Below are positions 11,033-23,375 of a DNA stretch of 64,000 bases, in pieces. Numbering within the stretch: position 1 is the stretch's first letter; each line of letters starts with the position of its first letter. A program made the position numbers and the translations under genes. The DNA is taken from positions 53,314,056 to 53,378,055 of the forward strand of contig OZ024860.1 of NCBI GenBank assembly GCA_964017155.1. The letters are read 5' to 3'. The DNA comes from Oasisia sp. SBJ-2009 (Eukaryota > Annelida > Polychaeta > Sabellida > Siboglinidae). A model generated the notes under the pieces. That model was not told where the DNA came from. It made no database searches and saw nothing but the letters and a program-made list of their open reading frames with translations.

Positions 11033-12465
11033 GGCACTTATGTACAAGTCGGACCCACCTCAATGTTGCTATTATATCACTATTTTTGGCCAACATTTGA
11101 TACTTGATTAAATTAATTCATTCAATTATAATCATCTTGCGCGTATTTATGTTTTATAAACAGCGCGTCTTGGCAAACGTTTGGGGTCGAAAAGACAGCA
11201 CGATTTGTGCCAGTCGCAAGCGCAACGGTGCATGTTTCTGCGCTGTGCATATGAAATGAGCGATAAACAGTTTGTTTATGCCGACCACGCTGTATTTTCG
11301 ACCTCAAAAGTCTGCTAAGACGCGCTATGTATAAAACATTAATATGCGCAAGATGATTATAATTGATTGAATTAACAAAATCAAGTATCAAATGTTGGCA
11401 AAGATACAGTTATAATACCAACATTTAGGTGGGCCCGACTTGTACATAAATGCCTACACTTGCGGGCACGTACCTTCACGCGCACTCTCTCATAAAAGCA
11501 CGTATACTCTCAATTTGTTTTCAGTATTTCACTATTTGGCACTTATGTACAAGTAGGACCCACCTCAATGTTGTTATTATATCAGTATTTTTGCCAACAT
11601 TTGATACTTGATTAAATTAATTCATTGAATTATAATCATCTTGCGCGTATTTATGTTTTATAAACAGCGCGTCTTGGCAAACTTTTGAGGATGAAAAGAC
11701 AGCGCGACTTGTGCCAGTCGCAAGCGCAGCGGTGCATGTTACTGCGCTGAGCATATGAAATGAGCGATGTACAGTTTGTTTATGCCGACCGCGCTGTCTT
11801 TTCGACCTCAAAAGTCTGCTAAGACGCGCTGTATATAAAACATAAATATGCGCAAGATCATTATAATTGATAGAATTAATAACATCAAGTATCAAATGTT
11901 GGCAAAGATACAGTTATAATACCAACATTGAGGTGGGCCCGACTTGTACATAAATGCCTACACTTGCGGGAGCGTACCTTCACGCGCACTCTCTCATAAA
12001 AGCACGTATACTCTCAATTTGTTTTCAGAATTTCACTATTTGGCACTTATGCACAAGTCGGACCCACCTCAAAGTTGCTATTATATCAGTATTTTTGCCA
12101 ACATTTGATACTTGATTAAATTAATTCATTCAATTATAATCATCTTGCGCGTATTTATGTTTTATAAACAGCGCGTCTTGGCAAACTTTTGAGGTCGAAA
12201 AAACAGCGCGATTTGTGCCAGTCGCAAGCGCAGCGGTCACTATTTCCCTATTTGGCACTTATGTACAAGTCGGACCCACCTCAAAGTTGCTATTATATCA
12301 GTATTTTTTCCAACATTTGATACTTGATTAAATTAATTCATTCAATTATAATCATCTTGCGCGTATTTATGTTTTATAAACAGCGCGTCTTGGCAAACTT
12401 TTGAGGTCGAAAAGACAGCGCGATTTGTGCCAGTCGCAAGCGCAGCGGTCACTATTTCCCTATTT
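11033..12465. repeat. Region I HOR copy 9, L-L-S-S, 1433 bp (A sub-variant 2)
   Basis: It resembles copies 3 and 5 but has AACATCAAG where they have AACATCATG. The last S has a private TTTTTTCCAAC at 12304-12314. Confidence 0.92.
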
Positions 12466-13686
12466 GGCACTTATGTACAAGTCGGACCCACCTCAATGTT
12501 GCTATTATATCACTATTTTTGGCGAACATTTGATACTTGATTAAATTAATTCATTCAATTATAATCATCTTGCGCGTATTTACGTTTTATAAACAGCGCG
12601 TCTTGGCAAACGTTTGGGGTCGAAAAGACAGCACGATTTGTGCCAGTCGCAAGCGCAGCGGTGCATGTTTCTGCGCTGTGCATATGAAATGAGCGATAAA
12701 CAGTTTGTTTATGCCGACCACGCTGTATTTTCGACCTCAAAAGTCTGCTAAGACGCGCTATACATAAAACATTAATATGCGCAAGATGATTATAATTGAT
12801 TGAATTAACAAAATCAAGTATCAAATGTTGGCAAAGATACAGTTATAATACCAAAATTTAGGTGGGCCCGACTTGTACATCAATGCCTACACTTGCGGGC
12901 ACGTACCTTCACGCGCACTCTCTCATAAAAGCACGTATACTCTCAATTTGTTTTCAGTATTTCACTATTTGGCACTTATGTACAAGTAGGACCCACCTCA
13001 ATGTTGCTATTATATCAGTATTTTTGCCAACATTTGATACTTGATTAAATTAATTCATTGAATTATAATCATCTTGCGCGTATTTATGTTTTATAAACAG
13101 CGCGTCTTGGCAAACTTTTGAGGATGAAAAGACAGCGCGACTTGTGCCAGTCGCAAGCGCAGCGGTGCATGTTACTGCGCTGAGCATATGAAATGAGCGA
13201 TGTACAGTTTGTTTATGCCGACCGCGCTGTCTTTTCGACCTCAAAAGTCTGCTAAGACGCGCTGTATATAAAACATAAATATGCGCAAGATCATTATAAT
13301 TGATAGAATTAATAAAATCAAGTATCAAATGTTGGCAAAGATACAGTTATAATACCAACATTGAGGTGGGCCCGACTTGTACATAAATGCCTACACTTGC
13401 GGGCGCGTACCTTCACGCGCACTCTCTCATAAAAGCACGTATACTCTCAATTTGTTTTCAGAATTTCACTATTTGGCACTTATGCACAAGTCGGACCCAC
13501 CTCAAAGTTGCTATTATATCAGTATTTTTGCCAACATTTGATACTTGATTAAATTAATTCATTCAATTATAATCATCTTGCGCGTATTTATGTTTTATAA
13601 ACAGCGCGTCTTGGCAAACTTTTGAGGTCGAAAAAACAGCGCGATTTGTGCCAGTCGCAAGCGCAGCGGTCACTATTTCCCTATTT
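12466..13686. repeat. Region I HOR copy 10, L-L-S, 1221 bp (A sub-variant 1)
   Basis: Counterpart of copy 6, with the same single S1-type short unit and ACATCAATG in the A unit. It opens the second, incomplete copy of the 5308 bp super-repeat. Confidence 0.93.
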
Positions 13687-14907
13687 GGCACTTATGTACA
13701 AGTCGGACCCACCTCAATGTTGCTATTATATCACTATTTTTGGCCAACATTTGATACTTGATTAAATTAATTCATTCAATTATAATCATCTTGCGCGTAT
13801 TTATGTTTTATAAACAGCGCGTCTTGGCAAACGTTTGGGGTCGAAAAGACAGCACGATTTGTGCCAGTCGCAAGCGCAACGGTGCATGTTTCTGCGCTGT
13901 GCATATGAAATGAGCGATAAACAGTTTGTTTATGCCGACCACGCTGTATTTTCGACCTCAAAAGTCTGCTAAGACGCGCTATGTATAAAACATTAATATG
14001 CGCAAGATGATTATAATTGATTGAATTAACAAAATCAAGTATCAAATGTTGGCAAAGATACAGTTATAATACCAACATTTAGGTGGGCCCGACTTGTACA
14101 TAAATGCCTACACTTGCGGGCACGTACCTTCACGCGCACTCTCTCATAAAAGCACGTATACTCTCAATTTGTTTTCAGTATTTCACTATTTGGCATTTAT
14201 GTACAAGTAGGACCCACCTCAATGTTGTTATTATATCAGTATTTTTGCCAACATTTGATACTTGATTAAATTAATTCATTGAATTATAATCATCTTGCGC
14301 GTATTTATGTTTTATAAACAGCGCGTCTTGGCAAACTTTTGAGGATGAAAAGACAGCGCGACTTGTGCCAGTCGCAAGCGCAGCGGTGCATGTTACTGCG
14401 CTGAGCATATGAAATGAGCGATGTACAGTTTGTTTATGCCGACCGCGCTGTCTTTTCGACCTCAAAAGTCTGCTAAGACGCGCTGTATATAAAACATAAA
14501 TATGCGCAAGATCATTATAATTGATAGAATTAATAACATCAAGTATCAAATGTTGGCAAAGATACAGTTATAATACCAACATTGAGGTGGGTCCGACTTG
14601 TACATAAATTCCTACACTTGCGGGCGCGTACCTTCACGCGCACTCTCTCATAAAAGCACGTATACTCTCAATTTGTTTTCAGAATTTCACTATTTGGCAC
14701 TTATGTACAAGTCGGACCCACCTCAAAGTTGCTATTATATCAGTATTTTTGCCAACATTTGATACTTGATTAAATTAAATCATTCAATTATAATGATCTT
14801 GCGCGTATTTATGTTTTATAAACAGCGTGTCTTGGCAAACTTTTGAGGTCGAAAAGACAGCGCGATTTGTGCCAGTCGCAAGCGCAGCGGTCACTATTTC
14901 CCTATTT
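13687..14907. repeat. Region I HOR copy 11, L-L-S, 1221 bp (A sub-variant 2)
   Basis: Counterpart of copy 7 with all its private markers, for example GGGTCCGAC at 14589-14597. It is the last repeat of the region I dialect. Confidence 0.93.
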
Positions 14908-15837
14908 GGCACTTATGTACAAGTCGGACCCACCTCAATGTTGCTATTATATCACTATTTTTGGCCAACATTTGATACTTGATTAAATTAATTCATTCAA
15001 TTATAATCATCTTGCGCGTATTTATGTTTTATAAACAGCGCGTCTTGGCAAACTTTCGAGGTCGAAAAGACAGCGCGATTTGTGCCAGTCGCAAGCGCAG
15101 CGGAGCATGTTACTGCGCTGTGCATATGGAATGACCGATAAACAGTTTGTTTATGCCGACCACGCTGTCTTTTCGACCTCAAAAGTCTGCTAAGACGCGC
15201 TGTATATAAAACATTAATATGCGCAAGATGATTATAATTGATTGAATTAACAAAATCAGGTATCAAATATTGGCAAAGATACAGTGATAATACCAACATT
15301 GAGGTGGGCCCGACTTGTACATGAATGCCTACACTTGGGGGCGCGTACCTTCACGCGCACTCTCTCATAAAAGCACGTATACTCTCAATTTGTGTTCAGT
15401 ATTTCACTATTTGGCACTGATGTACAAGTCGGACCCACCTCAATGTTGCTATTATATCAGTATTTTTGCCAACATTTGTTACTTGATTAAATTAATTCAT
15501 TCAATTATAATCATCTTGCGCGTATTTATGTTTTATAAACAGCGCCTCTTGGCAAACTTTTGACGTCGAAAAGACAGCGCGATTTGTGCCAGTCGCAAGC
15601 GCAGCGGTCACTATTTCCCTATTTGGCACTTATGTACAAGTCGGACCCACCTCAATGTTGCTATTATATCACTATTTTTGGCCAAAATTTGATACTTGAT
15701 TAAATTAATTCATTCAATTATAATCATCTTGCGCGTATTTATGTTTTATAAACAGCGCGTCTTGGCAAACTTTTGAGGTCGAAAAGACAGCGCGATTTGT
15801 GCCAGTCGCAAGCGCAACGGTCACTATTTCCCTATTT
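14908..15837. repeat. Transition block between regions I and II, L-S-S
   Basis: Units are L 14908-15412, S 15413-15624 and S 15625-15837. The L unit mixes features: AAACTTTCGAGGTCG in the left arm, GGAGCATG in the loop, and AAATATTGGCAAAG and ACATGAATG on the right. The second S has the 213 bp form with TTGGCCAAAATTTG. This block replaces what would have been the next 1433 bp repeat. Confidence 0.88.
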
Positions 15838-16553
15838 GGCACTTATGTACAAGTCGGACCCACCTCAATGTTGCTATTATATCAGTATTTTTGCCAACAT
15901 TTGATACTTGATTACATTAATTCATTCAATTATAATCATCTTGCGCGTATTTATGTTTTATAAACAGCGCGTCTTGGCAAACTTTTGAGGTCGAAAAGAC
16001 AGCGCGATTTGTGCCAGTCGCAAGCGCAGCGGTGCATGTTTCTGCGCTGTGCATATGAAATTAGCGATAAACATTTTGTTTATGCCGACCACGCTGTCTT
16101 TTCGACCTCAAAAGTCTGCTAAGACGCGCTGTATATAAAACATAAATATGCGCAAGATCATTATAATTGATAGAATTAATAAAATCAAGTATCAAATGTT
16201 GGCAAAGATACAGTTGTAATACCAACATTGAGGTGGGCCCGACTTGTACATGAATGCCTACACTTGCGGGCGCGTACCTTCACGCGCACTCTCTCATAAA
16301 AGCACGTATACTCTCAATTTGTGTTCAGTATTTCACTATTTGGCACTGATGTACAAGTCGGACCCACCTCAAAGTTGCTATTATATCAGTATTTTTGCCA
16401 ACATTTGATACTTGATTAAATTAATTCATTCAATTATAATCATCTTGCGCGTATTTATGTTTTATAAACAGCGCGTCTTGGCAAACTTTTGAGGTCGAAA
16501 AGACAGCGCGATTTGTGCCAGTCGCAAGCGCAACGGTCACTATTTCCCTATTT
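15838..16553. repeat. Region II L-S dimer copy 1, 716 bp
   Basis: L 15838-16341 and S 16342-16553. It differs from the next two copies by GAAATTAGCG in the loop, which puts an in-frame stop in the long minus-strand open frame. The S junction reads GCGCAACGGTCAC. Confidence 0.93.
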
Positions 16554-17269
16554 GGCACTTATGTACAAGTCGGACCCACCTCAATGTTGCTATTATATCA
16601 GTATTTTTGCCAACATTTGATACTTGATTACATTAATTCATTCAATTATAATCATCTTGCGCGTATTTATGTTTTATAAACAGCGCGTCTTGGCAAACTT
16701 TTGAGGTCGAAAAGACAGCGCGATTTGTGCCAGTCGCAAGCGCAGCGGTGCATGTTTCTGCGCTGTGCATATGAAATGAGCGATAAACATTTTGTTTATG
16801 CCGACCACGCTGTCTTTTCGACCTCAAAAGTCTGCTAAGACGCGCTGTATATAAAACATAAATATGCGCAAGATCATTATAATTGATAGAATTAATAAAA
16901 TCAAGTATCAAATGTTGGCAAAGATACAGTTGTAATACCAACATTGAGGTGGGCCCGACTTGTACATGAATGCCTACACTTGCGGGCGCGTACCTTCACG
17001 CGCACTCTCTCATAAAAGCACGTATACTCTCAATTTGTGTTCAGTATTTCACTATTTGGCACTGATGTACAAGTCGGACCCACCTCAAAGTTGCTATTAT
17101 ATCAGTATTTTTGCCAACATTTGATACTTGATTAAATTAATTCATTCAATTATAATCATCTTGCGCGTATTTATGTTTTATAAACAGCGCGTCTTGGCAA
17201 ACTTTTGAGGTCGAAAAGACAGCGCGATTTGTGCCAGTCGCAAGCGCAACGGTCACTATTTCCCTATTT
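16554..17269. repeat. Region II L-S dimer copy 2, 716 bp
   Basis: L 16554-17057 and S 17058-17269. By eye it is the same as copy 3 throughout the L unit, with ACATTTTGTTTATG in the loop and ACAGTTGTAATACC in the right arm. Confidence 0.94.
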
Positions 17270-17985
17270 GGCACTTATGTACAAGTCGGACCCACCTCAA
17301 TGTTGCTATTATATCAGTATTTTTGCCAACATTTGATACTTGATTACATTAATTCATTCAATTATAATCATCTTGCGCGTATTTATGTTTTATAAACAGC
17401 GCGTCTTGGCAAACTTTTGAGGTCGAAAAGACAGCGCGATTTGTGCCAGTCGCAAGCGCAGCGGTGCATGTTTCTGCGCTGTGCATATGAAATGAGCGAT
17501 AAACATTTTGTTTATGCCGACCACGCTGTCTTTTCGACCTCAAAAGTCTGCTAAGACGCGCTGTATATAAAACATAAATATGCGCAAGATCATTATAATT
17601 GATAGAATTAATAAAATCAAGTATCAAATGTTGGCAAAGATACAGTTGTAATACCAACATTGAGGTGGGCCCGACTTGTACATGAATGCCTACACTTGCG
17701 GGCGCGTACCTTCACGCGCACTCTCTCATAAAAGCACGTATACTCTCAATTTGTGTTCAGTATTTCACTATTTGGCACTGATGTACAAGTCGGACCCACC
17801 TCAAAGTTGCTATTATATCAGTATTTTTGCCAACATTTGATACTTGATTAAATTAATTCATTCAATTATAATCATCTTGCGCGTATTTATGTTTTATAAA
17901 CAGCGCGTCTTGGCAAACTTTTGAGGTCGAAAAGACAGCGCGATTTGTGCCAGTCGCAAGCGCAGCGGTCACTATTTCCCTATTT
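17270..17985. repeat. Region II L-S dimer copy 3, 716 bp
   Basis: L 17270-17773 and S 17774-17985. The L matches copy 2. The S reverts to GCGCAGCGGTCAC at its junction, so the homogenised block ends within this copy. Confidence 0.93.
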
Positions 17986-19923
17986 GGCACTTATGTACAA
18001 GTCGGACCCACCTCAATGTTGCTATTATATCACTATTTTTGGCCAACATTTGATACTTGATTAAATTAATTCATTCAATTATAATCATCTTGCGCGTATT
18101 TATGTTTTATAAACAGCGCGTCTTGGCAAACGTTTGGGGTCGAAAAGACAGCACGATTTGTGCCAGTCGCAAGCGCAGCGGTGCATGTTTCTGCGCTGTG
18201 CATATGAAATGAGCGATAAACAGTTTGTTTATGCCGACCACGCTGTCTTTTCGACCTCAAAAGTCTGCTAAGACGCGCTATATATAAAACATTAATATGC
18301 GCAAGATGATTATAATTGATTGAATTAACAAAATCAAGTATCAAATGTTGGCAAAGATACAGTTATAATACCAAACTTGAGGTGGGCCCGACTTGTACAT
18401 AAATGCCTACACTTGCGGGCGCGTACCTTCACGCGCACTCTCTCATAAAAGCACATATACTTTCAATTTGTGTTCAGTATTTCACTATTTGGCACTTATG
18501 TACAAGTCGGACCCACCTCAATGTTGCTATTATATCAGTATTTTTGCCAACATTTGATACTTGATTAAATTAATTCATTCAATTATAATCATCTTGCGCG
18601 TATTTATGTTTTATAAACAGCGCGTCTTGGCAAACTTTTGAGGTCGAAAAGACAGCGCGATTTGTGCCAGTCGCAAGCGCAGCGGTCACTATTTCCCTAT
18701 TTGGCACTTATGTACAAGTCGGACCCACCTCAATGTTGCTATTATATCACTATTTTTGGCCAACATTTGATACTTGATTAAATTAATTCATTCAATTATA
18801 ATCATCTTGCGCGTATTTATGTTTTATAAACAGCGCGTCTTGGCAAACGTTTGGGGTCGAAAAGACAGCACGATTTGTGCCAGTCGCAAGCGCAGCGGTG
18901 CATGTTTCTGTGCTGTGCATATGAAATGAGCGATAAACAGTTTGTTTATGCCGACCACGCTGTCTTTTCGACCTCAAAAGTCTGCTAAGACGCGCTATAT
19001 ATAAAACATTAATATGCGCAAGATGATTATAATTGATTGAATTAACAAAATCAAGTATCAAATGTTGGCAAAGATACAGTTATAATACCAAAATTGAGGT
19101 GGGCCCGACTTGTACATCAATGCCTACACTTGCGGGCGCGTACCTTCACGCGCACTCTCTCATAAAAGCACGTATACTCTCAATTTGTTTTCAGTATTTC
19201 ACTATTTGGCACTGATGTACAAGTCGGACCCACCTCAATGTTGTTATTATATCAGTATTTTTGCCAACATTTGATACTTGATTAAATTAATTCATTGAAT
19301 TATAATCACCTTGCGCGTATTTATGTTTTATAAACAGCGCGTCTTGGCAAACTTTTGAGGTCGAAAAGACAGCGCGACTTGTGCCAGTCGCAAGCGCAGC
19401 GGTGCATGTTACTGCGCTGAGCATATGAAATGAGCGATGTACAGTTTGTTTATGCCGACCGGGCTGTCTTTTCGACCTCAAAAGTCTGCTAAGACGCGCT
19501 GTATATAAAACATAAATATGCGCAAGATCATTATAATTGATAGAATTAATACAATCAAGTATCAAATGTTGGCAAATATACAGTTATAATACCAACATTG
19601 AGGTGGGCCCGACTTGTACATAAATGCCTACACTTGCGGGCGCGTACCTTCACGCGCACTCTCTCATAAAAGCACATATACTCTCAATTTGTGTTCAGTA
19701 TTTCACTATTTGGCACTTATGTACAAGTCGGACCCACCTCAATGTTGCTATTATATCAGTATTTTTGCCAACATTTGATACTTGATTAAATTAATTCATT
19801 CAATTATAATCATCATGCGCGTATTTATGTTTTATAAACAGCGCGTCTTGGCAAACTTTTGAGGTCGAAAAGACAGCGCGAATTGTGCCAGTCGCAAGAG
19901 AAACGGTCACTATTTCCCTATTT
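17986..19923. repeat. Start of region III, L-S then L-L-S
   Basis: L 17986-18490, S 18491-18702, L 18703-19207, L 19208-19711 and S 19712-19923. The last S introduces the region III short-unit dialect: CATCATGCGCG in the arm, GAATTGTGCC, and the junction CAAGAGAAACGGTCAC. Confidence 0.92.
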
Positions 19924-21649
19924 GGCACTTATGTACAAGTCGGACCCACTTCAATGTTGCTATTATATCACTATTTTTGGCCAACATTTGATACTTGATT
20001 AAATTAATTCATTCAATTATAATCATCTTGCGCGTATTTATGTTTTATAAACAGCGCGTCTTGGCAAACGTTTGGGGTCGAAAAGACAGCACGATTTGTG
20101 CCAGTCGCAAGCGCAGCGGTGCATGTTTCTGCGCTGTGCATATGAAATGAGCGATAAACAGTTTGTTTATGCCGACCACGCTGTCTTTTCGACCTCAAAA
20201 GTCTGCTAAGACGCGCAATATATAAAACATTAATATGCGCAAGATGATTATAATTGATTGAATTAACAAAATCAAGTATCAAATGTTGGCAAAGATACAG
20301 TTATAATACCAAAATTGAGGTGGGCCCGACTTGTACATAAATGCCTACACTGGCGGGCGCGTACCTTCACGCGCACTCTCTCATAAAAGGACGTATATTC
20401 TCAATTTGTTTTCAGAATTTCACTATTTGGCACTTATGTACAAGTCGGACCCACCTCAATGTTGCTATTATATCACTATTTTTGGCCAACATTTGATACT
20501 TGATTAAATTAATTCATTCAATTATAATCATCTTGCGCGTATTTATGTTTTATAAACAGCGCGTCTTGGCAAACGTTTGGGGTCGAAAAGACAGCACCAT
20601 TTGTGCCAGTCGCAAGCGCAGCGGTGCATGTTTCTGTGCTGTGCATATGAAATGAGCGATAAACAGTTTGTTTATGCCGACCACGCTGTCTTTTCGACCT
20701 CAAAAGTCTGCTAAGACGCGCTATATATAAAACATTAATATGCGCAAGATGATTATAATTGATTGAATTAACAAAATCAAGTATCAAATGTTGGCAAAGA
20801 TACAGTTATAATACCAAAATTGAGGTGGGCCCGACTTGTACATCAATGCCTACACTTGCGGGCGCGTACCTTCACGCGCACTCTCTCATAAAAGCACGTA
20901 TACTCTCAATTTGTTTTCAGTATTTCACTATTTGGCACTGATGTACAAGTCGGACCCACCTCAATGTTGTTATTATATCAGTATTTTTGCCAACATTTGA
21001 TACTTGATTAAATTAATTCATTGAATTATAATCACCTTGCGCGTATTTATGTTTTATAAACAGCGCGTCTTGGCAAACTTTTGAGGTCGAAAAGACAGCG
21101 CGACTTGTGCCAGTCGCAAGCGCAGCGGTGCATGTTACTGCGCTGAGCATATGAAATGAGCGATGTACAGTTTGTTTATGCCGACCGGGCTGTCTTTTCG
21201 ACCTCAAAAGTCTGCTAAGACGCGCTGTATATAAAACATAAATATGCGCAAGATCATTATAATTGATAGAATTAATACAATCAAGTATCAAATGTTGGCA
21301 AAGATACAGTTATAATACCAACATTGAGGTGGGCCCGACTTGTACATAAATGCCTACACTTGCGGGCGCGTACCTTCACGCGCACTCTCTCATAAAAGCA
21401 CATATACTCTCAATTTGTGTTCAGTATTTCACTATTTGGCACTTATGTACAAGTCGGACCCACCTCAATGTTGCTATTATATCAGTATTTTTGCCAACAT
21501 TTGATACTTGATTAAATTAATTCATTCAATTATAATCATCATGCGCGTATTTATGTTTTATAAACAGCGCGTCTTGGCAAACTTTTGAGGTCGAAAAGAC
21601 AGCGCGAATTGTGCCAGTCGCAAGAGAAACGGTCACTATTTCCCTATTT
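19924..21649. repeat. Region III HOR, A-A-B-S, 1726 bp (copy 1)
   Basis: L 19924, L 20429, L 20934 and S 21438. The second A carries AGCACCATTTGTGCC and TTCTGTGCTGTG. The first A is followed by the spacer variant AAAAGGACGTATATTC. The B has GACCGGGCTGTC. Confidence 0.93.
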
Positions 21650-23375
21650 GGCACTTATGTACAAGTCGGACCCACTTCAATGTTGCTATTATATCACTAT
21701 TTTTGGCCAACATTTGATACTTGATTAAATTAATTCATTCAATTATAATCATCTTGCGCGTATTTATGTTTTATAAACAGCGCGTCTTGGCAAACGTTTG
21801 GGGTCGAAAAGACAGCACGATTTGTGCCAGTCGCAAGCGCAGCGGTGCATGTTTCTGCGCTGTGCATATGAAATGAGCGATAAACAGTTTGTTTATGCCG
21901 ACCACGCTGTCTTTTCGACCTCAAAAGTCTGCTAAGACGCGCAATATATAAAACATTAATATGCGCAAGATGATTATAATTGATTGAATTAACAAAATCA
22001 AGTATCAAATGTTGGCAAAGATACAGTTATAATACCAAAATTGAGGTGGGCCCGACTTGTACATAAATGCCTACACTGGCGGGCGCGTACCTTCACGCGC
22101 ACTCTCTCATAAAAGGACGTATATTCTCAATTTGTTTTCAGAATTTCACTATTTGGCACTTATGTACAAGTCGGACCCACCTCAATGTTGCTATTATATC
22201 ACTATTTTTGGCCAACATTTGATACTTGATTAAATTAATTCATTCAATTATAATCATCTTGCGCGTATTTATGTTTTATAAACAGCGCGTCTTGGCAAAC
22301 GTTTGGGGTCGAAAAGACAGCACCATTTGTGCCAGTCGCAAGCGCAGCGGTGCATGTTTCTGTGCTGTGCATATGAAATGAGCGATAAACAGTTTGTTTA
22401 TGCCGACCACGCTGTCTTTTCGACCTCAAAAGTCTGCTAAGACGCGCTATATATAAAACATTAATATGCGCAAGATGATTATAATTGATTGAATTAACAA
22501 AATCAAGTATCAAATGTTGGCAAAGATACAGTTATAATACCAAAATTGAGGTGGGCCCGACTTGTACATCAATGCCTACACTTGCGGGCGCGTACCTTCA
22601 CGCGCACTCTCTCATAAAAGCACGTATACTCTCAATTTGTTTTCAGTATTTCACTATTTGGCACTGATGTACAAGTCGGACCCACCTCAATGTTGTTATT
22701 ATATCAGTATTTTTGCCAACATTTGATACTTGATTAAATTAATTCATTGAATTATAATCACCTTGCGCGTATTTATGTTTTATAAACAGCGCGTCTTGGC
22801 AAACTTTTGAGGTCGAAAAGACAGCGCGACTTGTGCCAGTCGCAAGCGCAGCGGTGCATGTTACTGCGCTGAGCATATGAAATGAGCGATGTACAGTTTG
22901 TTTATGCCGACCGGGCTGTCTTTTCGACCTCAAAAGTCTGCTAAGACGCGCTGTATATAAAACATAAATATGCGCAAGATCATTATAATTGATAGAATTA
23001 ATACAATCAAGTATCAAATGTTGGCAAAGATACAGTTATAATACCAACATTGAGGTGGGCCCGACTTGTACATAAATGCCTACACTTGCGGGCGCGTACC
23101 TTCACGCGCACTCTCTCATAAAAGCACATATACTCTCAATTTGTGTTCAGTATTTCACTATTTGGCACTTATGTACAAGTCGGACCCACCTCAATGTTGC
23201 TATTATATCAGTATTTTTGCCAACATTTGATACTTGATTAAATTAATTCATTCAATTATAATCATCATGCGCGTATTTATGTTTTATAAACAGCGCGTCT
23301 TGGCAAACTTTTGTGGTCGAAAAGACAGCGCGATTTGTGCCAGTCGCAAGAGAAACGGTCACTATTTCCCTATTT
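21650..23375. repeat. Region III HOR, A-A-B-S, 1726 bp (copy 2)
   Basis: L 21650, L 22155, L 22660 and S 23164. It is near-identical to the previous repeat except for the S, which has TTTTGTGGTCG at 23309-23319 instead of TTTTGAGGTCG. Confidence 0.93.

Larger units (their letters stand above)
7158..12465. repeat. 5308 bp super-repeat of region I (complete copy)
   Basis: Copies 6-9 (1221 + 1221 + 1433 + 1433 bp) form a block whose markers recur 5308 bp later in copies 10 and 11. The second copy stops before 15025, where a C-to-T difference followed by other changes shows the match has ended. This indicates a segmental tandem duplication of several HORs together. Confidence 0.85.
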
